A stretch of 64,000 bases of DNA from Phialocephala subalpina (lineage: Eukaryota > Ascomycota > Leotiomycetes > Helotiales > Mollisiaceae): contig FJOG01000030.1 of NCBI GenBank assembly GCA_900073065.1, positions 240,198 to 304,197 of the forward strand, given 5' to 3'. Each line of letters begins with the position of its first letter. The stretch's first letter is position 1. This document shows positions 30,656-41,490 of the stretch, in pieces. The notes beneath the pieces were generated by a model. The model was given only the letters and a program-made list of their open reading frames with translations. It was not told where the DNA came from and did not search any database. A program made the translations under genes and the position numbers.

Positions 30656-31013
30656 GATTAATGAAATAATTAGAGTCCAGCCTTGGTTTCAAGCATAGGG
30701 AAAAACTACTCTTATGTATATGATACCATAGGACACGAAACGGCTCAACATTAAGATTGAGGACCGCATTTGGCCTCGATCGTGAGGAGCTGTAAACGAG
30801 CCACGGTGACGACGCCCAAAGTGGCTGAGGTGGTTTATACCCATGAAGTGGACGCTCGTGAGGTTTGCTTAGGTTCATAGCACAGTGTCATTTCTAGCAG
30901 GGTCCTACTCAAGATTCCTTGCATCTGGATCTTTACATCTACAAAGCCTACCCTCTCGCCTCAAATACAGTGGTTGACCTTTCCTACTACCACGCCTTTA
31001 GTATCTAGTCCAA

Positions 31014-31935
31014 ATGTTTTGGCATTCAGGTTTATACTTAGTAGTTCTTCCGTGCGTCGCCAGTCATCTTTTTGTTGGCGTTCCGCCCCCTCTTCGTGCT
31101 CACGATGACATCTCACTCCTCATTACTCCTCTAAACGGGGACCCCAATTCTGGTATTGGCCAGCTACCATTTCCCTGTAAAGGATTTCAGGTCGATCTTG
31201 ATGGGTCGGGAGGCATGCCAGTTGCAGATTGGACGTCTGGCCAAGATGTAACCTTCTCGTATGTCTCAAGCGCTTCGATGCATGCCTTCGCTGACCAGAC
31301 CCCAAGTCTCTTCGATAGTACTAATACAACTGGCGCAACTATGCACAACCCAGGCGCAGCTCACTCTGGTGGTTCTTGTCAAGTCGCTTTCTCTTACGAT
31401 CGAGGGGAAACCTGGGTAGTCGTTCACAGCTGGGAAGGCAATTGCCCTCGAGTGAACACCCCAGGTTCAGTAACAAATGTCTATGATATCAATCAAGACT
31501 ACACATTTACCGTGCCTGCCGACTTTCCGAGCGGCCAGCGAGTTCTTTTTGGCTGGTACGTAATTGATCATGGCACATCCACATAAGCTCACCACATCTA
31601 GGGTATGGATCAACGCTAGTGGGAATCGTGAGCTCTACATGTCCTGCTCGTCAGTCAACATACAAGGGGCTGGGAGCGTAACCACACAGACTCCAGCCGG
31701 TCCACCGCTCTTTGTTGCAAACCTCAACCCCATCAATAATGACTGCGTGACTAAGGAGAATACTGCAATTATATATCCTTCAAAATTCATTGAGAACACG
31801 GTGGTTGACGTTGCTCCCGCTCCGGTAGATATTGTCCCGGCTGTCGTGTTGCAGGACTTTTCTGCCACCAACCCCGCTAGTTGTGGCTCCGATAACTCCA
31901 CTTTGGTAGGACTTCTCAAGGACCCTTCCAATTGA
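31014..31935 (+). CDS. Secreted LPMO-like protein
   Basis: Exon 1 is 31014-31555, the intron is 31556-31601 (46 nt), exon 2 is 31602-31935, giving 291 residues. The signal peptide ends VAS|H, which places His at the mature N-terminus (HLFVGVPPPLR). A second His precedes SGGSCQVAFSYDRGETW, giving a possible copper His-brace, and YTFTVPADFPSG supplies the aromatic position. PFPCKGF and NRELYMSCSSV pair as disulfide regions. The layout matches secreted fungal LPMO-like proteins; I cannot fix the AA family. A paralogue is at 51186-52748. It has a short tail without the Ser/Thr-rich stalk. It lies between two inverted MITEs. Confidence 0.7.
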
Positions 31936-32302
31936 GCAAGTCGGCAGTAGGACGCATGTAGCTCTCTGAGCATCTATCCCTCGCGAATATAATATCAATA
32001 ATACAGTCACTTGCAAAACTAGCCTCCCCCCGCAAAGTGTAGCGCTCAAATTTCGTCAGCTTCCCTACCAACGCCTTACCAAATCTAGCGAGGAAGTGCC
32101 AGCGGGGCGCTGGCACATGTCGGGACTCGAAGGGCATAATCACGTGTGGGGTGAGGCATTTTCTTTGGCATTACGTACTTACTAGGGTTGTGCTAGAACA
32201 CTCCTAGCAACTATAAGAAGGCGACTACGCCTCCTCGCCTTTTCCTTTCCTTTACTTTATTTAAAGCTTTGTTTATTAATCTTACAGCACTTCTGAAAAT
32301 TC

Positions 32303-32432
32303 ACGGTTAGCCATATTCGAAGTGACGGTATCATACGCTAGAATATTTTTGGCTAGCGGCTAATATTGCCTTTACTGAATAAGCGAAAACATTCTAGCGT
32401 ATGATATAATCACTCGAATATGGCTAACTGTA
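32303..32432. mobile_element. Foldback MITE of about 130 bp
   Basis: GGTTAGCCATATTCGA and ATCATACGCTAGAAT on the left pair with ATTCTAGCGTATGAT and TCGAATATGGCTAAC on the right, leaving a loop of about 45 bp. TA lies at the right end. No coding capacity. Confidence 0.8.
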
Positions 32433-32578
32433 AATGTTAGGAGTGGGGCACATGGTCGTCACGTGCCACCGCGGCACTAGCGTGGTGAGGGGCCTTAAGC
32501 TCCTCCACCCTCCTCCTTCTTAGACAACTAAGCCGATCAACCAACGTCACTGTATCTACTCGAGTAGTATTGGTGAGT

Positions 32579-32817
32579 TAACGTCCGTCCCTATGTGGCG
32601 GAAAACCCTATGTGCCGGAAAATTAGACGAATTTAAACATTCACAAGTCGCTGTATGAATAAAACTAGTGTGATAAACTTATTGCTCACTTCAAATATAA
32701 AAAGTTTTTGTTGTGGTTGATTTAAAGAGGACGTAGTAAAGAAAAACCCGCGATCCTTGCGATCTCATTGGTCGTTTCCGGCACACCGGGTTTTCCGCCA
32801 CTCAGGGACGGACGTTA
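32579..32817. mobile_element. MITE family B, 239 bp, right member of an inverted pair
   Basis: Same length as the copy at 29739-29977 and in opposite orientation, with about ten differences. TA at both ends. It is followed by a family A terminus fragment (about 32835-32882) and a GT microsatellite at 32952-32974. Confidence 0.9.
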
Positions 32818-33688
32818 CCCTGTGTAACCAACAGTAAATTTTCAGAAGTGTTCAAGCGGAAGCCGATTTCGCTAGTAACTGTAATACATTAGAAATGTAC
32901 TTGTATATTAGTAATAGTTGCCCTATCGGGTCAGCCGCCGGGCGTTAATAAATTGTGTGTGTGTGTGTGTGTGTGTAATACATTATGGACCTCTAATCCT
33001 TCTCATTATTCAATCAGGTTCTATGTAAGATTCGGATGACGATCTGGTTTTATGCGATAATACCGGCCACGGTACATACGACACCTATTAGGAACGAGCT
33101 AATCGAAAATCTTAAAAACCAAAAAACCTATATTTATTACGGGTGCTCCGCCGCTACGCTTAACTCAAACACTACACCAACATTGACCTTATTTCCCGAG
33201 TCATCTCCTTTGGCCATAACAAGCTCCACTACTAGGCTCGTATCGCTCCGGACTCCATGCTTATCAGACTCCTTAAATTAAACATTTGAGTCGATACCGA
33301 CTAGCGGCACATGCCCAAGATTTACCTCACTTTCGACCTTGCTTGAGGCGACGAGCTTGAGTTCTGGATAACTGAAACTACAAGCATAAACATTTCCTGC
33401 TCTAAAGCAGGTTATTCTAAGATACCCTTTCAAATGGAGGCTCAACCAAAACCATTATGACTATGACTTCGGACCAAACTCAAAGCTCTTCTGTGTCTGG
33501 TTTTTCGCCAGCTTGCATATATATTTCAGCAATTAATTCAGATGCCGAATGCTTCCAAGACTAACTTATTGCAATTGCGGTAGCATTTTTGCTCCTATCC
33601 TCACATCAAATATCTCGGGTACATTAAACAGAAATTGCAAATACAAAACATAGCCAAGTAGTAACTCCTGTCCTCATTTATTCTGGCT
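32818..33688. other. Intergenic, microsatellite and repeat debris
   Basis: GT run at 32952-32974 and a partial family A end. The frame 33036-33281 has no recognisable motif. Nothing else seen. Confidence 0.35.
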
Positions 33689-34750
33689 TTAATCTTCAAT
33701 AACATATCTGGGATAAACATGGGACATTGCATAGCCAGCCGCCAAGACCACTCTGCCCAAATCATTAGTCTTCTCGCTTCACGAGTAAAAAGGACTACTT
33801 ACACCCCCTCTAGAGCAATAAATATCGCCTGGTTCTTTATAAGTTTACTATTCCATCCACCTGACAATTCGGCGACGCGATAAACACACCGGATCATTAT
33901 CAATATATACGCATATGTTAGCGCAACCCCAAAAAATCGGAATCGTTTTATCGAGCGCACTCCTTTTGTCGAGGGGTCGAGTATATCGCGATTAGCGTAG
34001 GCCCGGGCACTAAACTCAATGCATCCTATGCCGAAGAGTAATAGGATAAAGGTTTGAAAGATAAGACCTGTAATGATCAAGTATGTGCTGGCCGCTGGAT
34101 CTGAGCCGTTTTGAATTGCGTTCACAGCAGAGATAGAGCCGCTTAATTGAAGTATAAATGGTAAGATATTGCAAGATAGTAATATTGGCAGATAGTGAGC
34201 GGGACTAATCCGAGAGATTGTTGGTTTGAAGGAGTCTACTCTAGGGGAGCATGAGTACGCTATCGGAAATTAAAGCACCACGATCTCCCTAGAGTACTTA
34301 CAGACGAGGGTAGCACAGATAGATCCCAGCGGAATAAAAGATCGGCCCCACAGTCAAACAAAGCATCTCAATGATAAAACTAAAGGCGTTAGCAATGGTG
34401 GTAAATGCAGCTAGCCTGACCAGATGGTAATTACCCGTAGCGACTCCATGGATTAGAGTGCAGCATAATTCTCCCAGAGTAGCCTTACCATAAACAATCA
34501 GTTTTTCTTGTTTTTATCTAGGGAAGAGTAAATTAAACTCACCGATCACCTCGCATATGCTTCCGAGTACAACCGTAACCATATGTCCCCACGTCTTCCA
34601 CGTCACACCTTGTATAAGTTGCACCACTGCGACTACGCCGAAGAAACTCAAGAACATCGCATTCGCTGGAAGCGAAGGAGTATAACCATAGGCCGTGTCT
34701 GATACTGGGCATTGAACCGATACGCGAAAACAATCCACATAGTTCGACAT
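33689..34750 (-). CDS. RTA1-like seven-helix membrane protein
   Basis: Five exons: 34750-34543, 34483-34435, 34379-34302, 34240-33803 and 33752-33689; introns of 59, 55, 61 and 50 nt; 278 residues. Marks of the RTA1 family: YGYTPSLPANAMFLSFFG, GYSGRIMLHSNPWSRYG, FYSAGIYLCYPRL, TYLIITGLIFQTFILLLFG and RCVYRVAELSGGW, closing in GYAMSHVYP. RTA1 proteins are linked to resistance to membrane-active drugs and lipid export in yeast; in filamentous fungi most are uncharacterised. All joins restore conserved motifs, so the model is sound, and the gene appears intact. Confidence 0.88.
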
Positions 34751-35130
34751 CTTCAAGTTTTGCACTGCTTAAAGACTTCTCGAGTCGGAAATTGCGATAC
34801 TAAAGTCTATTAAGGAAGACAAAATCATCGAAGATAAGAGTGTACCGAGAAGCCATTTTCGACGTCTTGGCGGTTTTTCCTCTAATACTGGGATCTGGCG
34901 TCTTCTTTGGTTCCCGTCAGAAGTGGCTTCCTCGAACGAAACCAGATCTAAGTCACGTGAGCCAATCTACAGATCTCCAATACTCATTTCCCTAGTGTAA
35001 TAATTATGCGCTCTAACTTTGGCTGCCGCCTCAATCGAGCCTTCATCTGGCTTTATCACTATGTCCCTCAAAAGTGGATATAGAAAACAGGGAGATCTAG
35101 AATGAAAAAGCAGTGAGAAAGGCGGGGGGC
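34751..35130. other. Shared upstream region between divergent RTA1 and calpain-like genes
   Basis: About 440 bp separates the two start codons. No ORF or repeat. It probably holds both promoters. Confidence 0.5.
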
Positions 35131-35139
35131 ATATATAAA
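35131..35139 (+). promoter_or_regulatory. TATA box of the calpain-like gene
   Basis: ATATATAAA, 54 bp before the ATG at 35193. Confidence 0.5.
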
Positions 35140-35192
35140 TTTCTCTCTATACAACCTCATAACTAGATATATTTGAATACAGAAATTAGAAA

Positions 35193-35981
35193 ATGCTTTG
35201 CCAAATTTTCTTCGCCACTACTTGGTTGGTGGGGATAACGGCGGCTGAGAATGCTATAATAGCAACGGAAGGATCGAATCCCCCTATTCAAAATGTGCCT
35301 TTATATCCTGCATCCGACAACCAACCTCATGAATTCGATGTCAACCAAATTCTTACTCCAGATTGTTGGCTCGAAGCAACATTAGCAGCGGTTGTGCGAG
35401 TTGACCCTAGTAAAATAACCCAAATGCTTCACGACAATAGCGATGGCACAGTTACGGTATCTCTCTTCGACCCCTTCAACCTATCTGCGCTTATTCCGCC
35501 ACCAAAAGTGAACAAGAAAAACTTTGTTCAGACGTTAGAATATCAGAACTCACACGCAACCTGGGTTCAAGTCATCCAAGATGCTCTTAATCCGCTTGTC
35601 AACGGGACAGTCTTTAATGGCAAAGGGGGATACGCAACTCTAGCCTTCTCGGCAATCTATGGAGAAACAGCGATATATTCGACATGCGACCAACTACTGA
35701 GTCTTGCTTCAAAAGCAACAGTTGCGCCCATAGTTTTATCATCGAAAGGTGATGTATCAGGCCCTCTTGTAGAAGGGCACACTTACACCGTTGAAAATGT
35801 CGCCCAAGTTGACGGCAGCAGTGGGGTCACGATGAGGAATCCCTGGGGTATTGTGAACGAGAATATCTGGGGAGTCGAGACATCTAAAGGGGTAAAGAAC
35901 CTTGGGCATGGTGAATTTGATATATCAAATGACAAAGCACAAGTGCAATGCGCTGGTGTTGCACACTTACAAAACTTGTAG
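35193..35981 (+). CDS. Secreted calpain/papain-fold protease-like protein
   Basis: A single exon of 262 residues. MLCQIFFATTWLVGITAA is a likely signal peptide. LTPDCWLEATLAAV places Cys58 in a D-C-W-L setting as in calpains, EGHTYTVENVAQVDG gives the His, and VTMRNPWG gives the Asn, so the Cys-His-Asn triad in order is present. GKGGYATLAFSAIYGE matches the calpain G-G-x-x-x-x-A-L segment. Typical calpains are cytosolic and have further domains; a secreted stand-alone core is unusual. Substrate unknown. No Ca-binding domain is visible. Confidence 0.65.
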   Translation: MLCQIFFATTWLVGITAAENAIIATEGSNPPIQNVPLYPASDNQPHEFDVNQILTPDCWLEATLAAVVRVDPSKITQMLHDNSDGTVTVSLFDPFNLSALIPPPKVNKKNFVQTLEYQNSHATWVQVIQDALNPLVNGTVFNGKGGYATLAFSAIYGETAIYSTCDQLLSLASKATVAPIVLSSKGDVSGPLVEGHTYTVENVAQVDGSSGVTMRNPWGIVNENIWGVETSKGVKNLGHGEFDISNDKAQVQCAGVAHLQNL

Positions 35982-36004
35982 CCTAAGTTAAGTGTACTGT
36001 ATAA

Positions 36005-36703
36005 TTAATTAACCTCCGGCTGATTCTGTTCAAGTTGCTGTCTCCAGTGCTGAGTCACGCTGTCCCAAATCCTTTTTTCCCGATTGTCCCCTACAATAGT
36101 TGACCGCCAATAGCTTAACCTCTTTAAATATTCCATCCATGTAGGCTTAAATGTAGGTACAGTCTCGTATAGTAAAGCCACCGTAGAATACACAAGATAC
36201 ATGAACGAGAGCATGTGTTCAAGCGAATTGGGCAGATGACTTTGAAGCAGCTGTAGAAAGGAATATATTCCATGCTGCCACATTCTTTGGGGCATTGCAT
36301 ATTTTGAGGCCAGTTCCCGCAAGGCCGGCGTCGCTGAAGGATGTTGAGATGCGAAGAAAAAGTCGTGGTGCTCGTAGAGCAGGGTTTTGTGGAGAGCAAT
36401 GAGAGCTTGCCATTTGCTGTTGTTTAATGTTCCTGGCTCCATCGACTCCACTTGCTCAAGAGCAGCTTGTTTCTTATCGATCTCGATGCACTTCGCTTCC
36501 ACCATAACAAGCCCTGCATAGATCCCTTTCACTTCAGCAACAAGTTGTCCTTGTAACAGCGGCCTCGCTCTAGGCTGTGGCAAAAGCATGTCGCAATCCT
36601 CACTGTGAGGTAGGGATGGAGCGTCCGACTTGTGAACTTGTTCATGAAACGATGGGGGAAGAGTGTGGACCAAGGCATCTCCTTCTGCCTCCGATCTCTT
36701 CAT
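36005..36703 (-). CDS. Est1/SMG7-type DNA/RNA-binding domain protein, short form
   Basis: 232 residues from ATG 36703. QLVAEVKGIYAGLVMVEAKC, KWQALIALHKTLLYEHHDFF and ASKYAMPQRMWQHGIYSFL are hallmark segments of the fungal Est1-type DNA/RNA-binding domain proteins, followed by SLEHMLSFMYLVYSTVALL. Full relatives continue for several hundred residues with TPR-like helices; here the frame stops at 36005, soon after the first block, so this is a short version or truncated copy. No frame break inside. Confidence 0.6.
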   Translation of the reverse strand: MKRSEAEGDALVHTLPPSFHEQVHKSDAPSLPHSEDCDMLLPQPRARPLLQGQLVAEVKGIYAGLVMVEAKCIEIDKKQAALEQVESMEPGTLNNSKWQALIALHKTLLYEHHDFFFASQHPSATPALRELASKYAMPQRMWQHGIYSFLQLLQSHLPNSLEHMLSFMYLVYSTVALLYETVPTFKPTWMEYLKRLSYWRSTIVGDNREKRIWDSVTQHWRQQLEQNQPEVN

Positions 36704-37254
36704 AGTGACTGGACTTGCTGAGGCTGCTGGGGGTCAAAGATAGTGCAATTTGTGCAGACAAACCGTAAACCCAATGAGAAGTTTGCTTTAAACTGAATCG
36801 TTATATACTCTCATTTAAGAAGACCGCAACGTCTAGAAGTAGAATGGTAAGGGTGCTTAGTTAGTGCAGGCTCCGAAAGTGACGAGAACTGCGGCACAAT
36901 CGCCTTCTACGCAGGCCGAAAATGCCGACTTCTATCTAGGATTTGCCCATCGCTGAGCCTTCTCCAATCAGCTCCCATTATTCTGATAGGTTCAAAATTA
37001 TTGTCAGCGCATCATCAACTCAGAACAGATGTGTAGCAGGGTCCATTTCTCGAATTACATCTAGTCATCACAAATCGGAGCGTGCGAAAATAGTCGCTGC
37101 TATTTCCATGACAATATGGAACCACCCATCCCATTGTTCGAGAACAAAGCCTGCGAATAACTCAAATTCTAATAAACACGTACAATATCGCTCCGACAGT
37201 GAGGGGCAGCGGCCTGTGAGCCAGAATTTGCCGCCGCTACTCGGATTCGTGGAA
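36704..37254. other. Intergenic
   Basis: No recognisable gene. A tRNA A-box look-alike (TAGCCTAGTGGTAGA, 37255-37269) at its right edge has no B box after it. Confidence 0.4.
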
Positions 37255-38010
37255 TTAGCCTAGTGGTAGACACTGCTCTCTGTAGAAAGCTATGCTAGAA
37301 GTCTTCAGTACACGTGTTGTGAGAAGGCGCAAAAGTGATACCTGGATAAAAGGTTCCAGTGAGTCGGAAGCTGGTAGCCTCAAGAAATCGAGTGCTTCGC
37401 TTGACCATCGGGAGATATTATCATCCTCTGCCATCATAAACGCGAGTATCTCCGAAATGAATGCCGAGTTGTTGTTATTGTCCACTCTCAATGATACGTC
37501 CGTTTTGTGGTAGCTAATCTCAGGAACTAGCCCGACTGTTTAGTAGAGAGATGCTTGTCTTAAGGTAGTCGTACCAAGCTTTATTTGCCCCATTACTGAT
37601 AGTCGAACACTGTCGATTTGAATCTCTTCAGCCGGAAACGTCTCTAGCAGATAAGACAGTGCTTTCAGGACATATTTTGTTACCGTTGCGATCTCCCACT
37701 CTTCCGGGGGGAGTAATTGGAATCCAAGATCTAGTAGAGATACATCGAGATACTCGCCGACGACGTGCAAACGCTCCTCGAAAAAGTAAATCTCATTGAT
37801 GCTGGCAACATGAGGATGCTGCACTCGACTGAACAATTCCAGTACTAGTAGTGGCGCTGTTGAGTATGATTCGCGTACAACGACGAGCTCCCATCGTTTT
37901 CTTCGGTGGCATGCGAGGTAGCCCTCATCTGGTTGAATTTGCTTGATGAAGATATAGTCTGCCTTGGGGTCTTTGAATTGAATCCGCACGAGGCGTCTAG
38001 TACTAGACAT
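37255..38010 (-). pseudogene. Kinase-like gene with one in-frame TAA
   Basis: From ATG 38010 the frame reads ADYIFIKQIQPDEGYLACHR, ELFSRVQHPHVASINEIYFF, GEYLDVSLLDLGFQLLPPEE and LLETFPAEEIQIDSVRL, the N-lobe and hinge of a degenerate protein-kinase fold found as a repeated family in Pezizomycotina. TAA at 37540-37542 stops it; the same frame continues with TVGLVPEISYHKTD to WSSEALDFLRLPASDSLEPF at the C-terminus (37255). The stop falls where relatives have Gln, so CAA to TAA fits. The catalytic HRD and DFG motifs are not evident, so it was probably a pseudokinase before the stop. Confidence 0.6.
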
Positions 38011-38293
38011 CCTGCAATATTTCTGACTCGTGGTTGTAACGAGGATTCCACGGGTTCTTAGCACCTTTTGTCTTTTTCCCTTTTGGATTTTCCTCAGCAA
38101 GCATTGGATCAAAATTGTAGCCACAATTGATGTATGCCACCATTTCCGGCGTTAAGAAATTCAATAGGAGCTATATGGAAACGGAAAACGGGACTACCGA
38201 GGCATTGGGATGTACTCATAAGGGACTTCATCAGGGCTCTCTACTACATCTTGGCTCAACATCGTCTCGAGTCGGACAAAGTCGGACAACGTT

Positions 38294-38656
38294 ATGGACT
38301 GGAAGCCTCACCCGAACGCAACTCCCAATCCGCGACCGACCTCGAGCGTCTACAGCGATGAAGGATCAATCATGGTTGGTTTGATGCGCGACGTGGCCGA
38401 GGAGATTAGGCTTCAAGAGTACCAGACCATCGCGACATATATGAGGGAAAATCAAGAGCTGGCGGAGGAGGCCGAAGAATATAGAATTGCTTGGAATCGA
38501 ACGATTAAATTCCTAAATCAAGCCATTTGTTCTATCACGTCGATACAAAGGGCTCTTGCAAGTATGGATTCAAATGTAGCAAAGGCAGAAAAGGATTGGC
38601 TAGCATTCTGGGGTATCTACAAAGAGTGGCCAGGACAACACCCGGCATTCCTTTAA
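38294..38656 (+). CDS. Small coiled-coil protein, unknown
   Basis: 120 residues from ATG. A Pro/Ser-rich start (NPRPTSSVYSDEG), then a long helix (IRLQEYQTIATYMRENQELA through AEKDWLAFWGIYKEW). Its stop overlaps the last codons of the convergent gene at 38653-39537 by 4 bp. Not recognised. It groups with other short helical proteins at 39999-41310. Confidence 0.45.
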   Translation: MDWKPHPNATPNPRPTSSVYSDEGSIMVGLMRDVAEEIRLQEYQTIATYMRENQELAEEAEEYRIAWNRTIKFLNQAICSITSIQRALASMDSNVAKAEKDWLAFWGIYKEWPGQHPAFL

Positions 38657-39537
38657 GCACTGCCAGTGAAAAATGACTCCATGTTGAGGTTGTCGTAAGG
38701 AAATTCTTGGGAGTACGGCTCCCCGGTCTGCGGGGGAGGTGCGGTGTAGGCATTTCCCGCCTGTACGTGCTGAGGCGGGTTTGAGGCTTGATAGCTGGGA
38801 AGATTTGGGCCGTGGGTGAAGTTGGGCTGTTGGGGGGCACTCGATGGTGGATTCGTCGGCGCTGAACCTTGGCCGAGAGAGCTGGTAAGAGTCCCCAGTA
38901 TGCTCTTGCCCCAATCATTGAATCTACCAAGAGTGTTCTTCATTTCCTGTAAATCCCCAGCGGTTGTCCTACATTTGGCCAGTTAGACAAAACGTAGTGT
39001 AGGAGAATGGTTCAATTACTGTTGCATGGCTTCGAATCTGCACAAACGGATTAGACCTCGAAGTCCCAAAAGGATCAGATACATCTTACCGACTGAGGAT
39101 CTCACTTAGCTTCACGTTGGCGCTTGCTTGTGCCTCCATCCTGTGAAAGGTGAGCCGCGTATTGCATATTTGGCCTAGGACTCTCACATCCTATTCAGCT
39201 TCAGATTCATTGCGGAAATTTCCTCTATAATCTGCTGCGGGTCCAGTGGTCCACGAGAGGCGGGATTTCTGCCTGGTTGAGTCCGAGCTTGACTATTTTG
39301 TCGCTGCTGACTTATGAATGGAGAATATACTGGCTGGCTAAGCTGAGGAGGAACCTGAGTTTCTGGTGGCACAGGTCTTTGTAGAGTCTGCGGTTGTGGT
39401 GGCTGCGGTTGCTGCGCTGGCGCCGGGTAGGGATAAGGATACTCGGCTGGTTGTTGAGCGTCTGCGGATTGCGAGGTTCTCCACGCACGATAGAATGCGA
39501 CGAGATCAGGGGGGATTGAGGACGTGGCCCCCGACAT
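38653..39537 (-). CDS. Pro/Gln-rich protein with an 18-nt exon
   Basis: Four exons: 39537-39188, 39140-39090, 39037-39020 (18 nt) and 38968-38653; introns of 47, 52 and 51 nt; 244 residues. The N-terminus has SIPPDLVAFYRAWRTSQSAD, then a PYPYPAPAQQPQPPQ tract, a central helix (IIEEISAMNLKLNRM, then ANVKLSEILSRFEAMQQ) and a Pro/Asn-rich tail. The exons join the helix without a break, which supports the model. No known domain. Low-complexity composition suggests a scaffold or nuclear cofactor, but this is open. Confidence 0.6.
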
Positions 39538-39998
39538 GTTGGTGTTGGGATGAAGATGTGCGCTGGATGTGGAAGTGACAGGGCCGGTGCAGGACCGCAG
39601 CTTCCTACGTCTTATACGCTACTTCTGTTCGAACAAGCTGCTCGGGCTCACATTGGGTCCTCGTCCAGAATTCACCCACACCACCAAGTCCAGATACGGA
39701 GGTGCAGAGGGGTACAATATGGCCGTTCTCGCCTAGGCAAACAAGGTTAAGCGCCGCTTACTGGACCTCAACCCTGGCTAGGGGCTTCAACACGATAAAG
39801 AAATGGTTGTCTCGAAAGGCCATTTCCCGCGCCTGTCCCGGCTCTAGGACGGCCGGAATTGATTTCAAGAAGCTCATATCTTTTTATTTCGTACTGCAGT
39901 CCCCTTGCACATAAATCGCAGCTTATCCTTTGTGCAAGTGACCATCATATCATACTGCTCGAGCAAGCAGCACAGACACGACACTCACTCATTCGAAC

Positions 39999-40715
39999 AT
40001 GCAAGCCCTCGAGACCCCTTTGCGGCATGGCACATACCAGCCACCGCTACTGCCTCTAGATGAGGTCAGCCACCCTCGCTTCTTGAGACCAGATTTCTGA
40101 CATGCCCAGGTCTCCGCGATGAAGGCAAAGTTTCGTGAAACCGCGAGCGAGCTTGAAACCGCGAGGCAAATGCTCTATGACTGCCAGATCTACTATCGAT
40201 CAGAGGTCGAAAGATCTAGGGCGTTCGAAAGCGGCATGAACTTGCAGCGACACCGTGTTCTCGAACTGCGCAACCGCTATCAAGGCTTGTATGCTGAACA
40301 AGATCGCGTTAATGCTGAGCTCAGGCACCGGCTTCGGATTGCTGAGGAGGCCATCGAGGGCCAGAAACAAGAGCTTGTACGATACGCTACCCTTCCTCAG
40401 ATAGAGCAGTCGGAGATCTCGCGCCCCGATCAACCTCAGTATATCCCTCGCGGTGTTGACTTCATGGAAGGAGGCGACATCCAACATGGGCTTGACCCCG
40501 CTTTCGAGACGCAGCTTGACTATAGTGCTGGGGACGGGCAGACGTCAGCCAACACCCACAATGCACCATTCCCTGCGACTCAATTTCCAACATCGGCTGC
40601 GAGGGATGAGCCATCATCTGGCACGCCTGTGTCCGAAGGTCAGGGCCAAAAGAGGGGTTTGGACGGCCAAGGAAATCCTACAGCAAAGAAGCAGCGGGGA
40701 TCAAAGCGGTCGTGA
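39999..40715 (+). CDS. Coiled-coil protein with basic tail, unknown
   Basis: Exon 1 is 39999-40064, the intron is 40065-40109 (45 nt), exon 2 is 40110-40715, 223 residues. The helix FRETASELETARQMLYDCQI to AEEAIEGQKQELVRY is a clear coiled coil; the C-terminus ends KRGLDGQGNPTAKKQRGSK, a nuclear-signal-like stretch. It is divergent from the gene at 38653-39537, about 460 bp apart. Not recognised. Confidence 0.6.
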
Positions 40716-40944
40716 GCGTGATTTGCGGGGCTATGAACCGGATCTGCACTTCCTTCTTGTCAAAGTAGCCAAATGTATGCCTGTTTTCGTTATGATGGTT
40801 CGCTTGGGCGAGCTGTATTTGGATGCATGCCAATACCTGCATTGTGACATGAAGCTACGGCAAGCCCTCCGACCCTATTTATCTACCGTGCCAACCTCAA
40901 ATCATGGGGCGATGACTTCGGCATTCTATAATCACAAGGAGAAG

Positions 40945-41310
40945 ATGAGTGAAGATCGAGATCGCCAGCCCTCAAGTGGGCCTCCCCCACTCTGTCCAGT
41001 TGATCTCGTTATCAAGAAACATCGTGGATCATCTACTGCAATCGAGGCGACTCAGGAGAGATTACAAGTGTCGAAGAAGGCTCAGATACCGAGTCTGTCC
41101 GAGAGAATAGAGGAATTGCAACGGGAGAATAGTGTGTTGAAGTACGAAGTGGCGTACTACAGGGCAATGGAAAGTTCAAGAAGGGAGTTCGTGCGCAAGA
41201 TGAGGAGGGTCGACCAAGACTTTAGGAAGGCGCTGGCCACCTTGGGTGAGAGTCAACGGCTAGTCGACCGCGAATGGTGGGAAGGGCAGGAAAACAAGGT
41301 TGGTCTCTGA
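40945..41310 (+). CDS. Small coiled-coil protein, unknown
   Basis: 121 residues from ATG 40945; the open frame extends upstream to 40453 without a clear start. Helix core SLSERIEELQRENSVLKYEV and REFVRKMRRVDQDFRKALAT. It resembles the 38294-38656 protein in layout (disordered start, one long helix, short Trp-containing end). Confidence 0.5.
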   Translation: MSEDRDRQPSSGPPPLCPVDLVIKKHRGSSTAIEATQERLQVSKKAQIPSLSERIEELQRENSVLKYEVAYYRAMESSRREFVRKMRRVDQDFRKALATLGESQRLVDREWWEGQENKVGL

Positions 41311-41386
41311 TGGGCTGTATATTGCTAGTATCATCTATTCTTAATTCTTCGTGTGCCGATGTGACCTGAGTACTCTTGTGATAGTG

Positions 41387-41490
41387 TGACCAACATTGTT
41401 TGCATCGTTCCTGGACAGCCCTGACCAACATTGTTTGCATCGTTCCTGACAGCCCTGACCAACATTGTTTGCATCGTCCCTGACAGCCCT
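41387..41490. repeat. Three 34-bp tandem units
   Basis: GACCAACATTGTTTGCATCG units at 41389, 41424 and 41458 with few differences. Confidence 0.9.

Noticed and set aside
32060..32160. tRNA-like boxes on the minus strand
   Set aside because: The B-like box precedes the A-like box, the wrong order; the palindrome GTGCCAGCGGGGCGCTGGCAC explains the pairing.
32952..32974. GT microsatellite as a functional site
   Set aside because: A plain dinucleotide run with no gene link; noted only as a repeat.
37255..37330. Possible tRNA (A-box TAGCCTAGTGGTAGA)
   Set aside because: No B box or acceptor-stem partner within a tRNA length downstream.
20000..41000. Secondary-metabolite cluster or Starship-type cargo unit
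   Set aside because: No PKS/NRPS/terpene backbone gene and no tyrosine recombinase captain was found.
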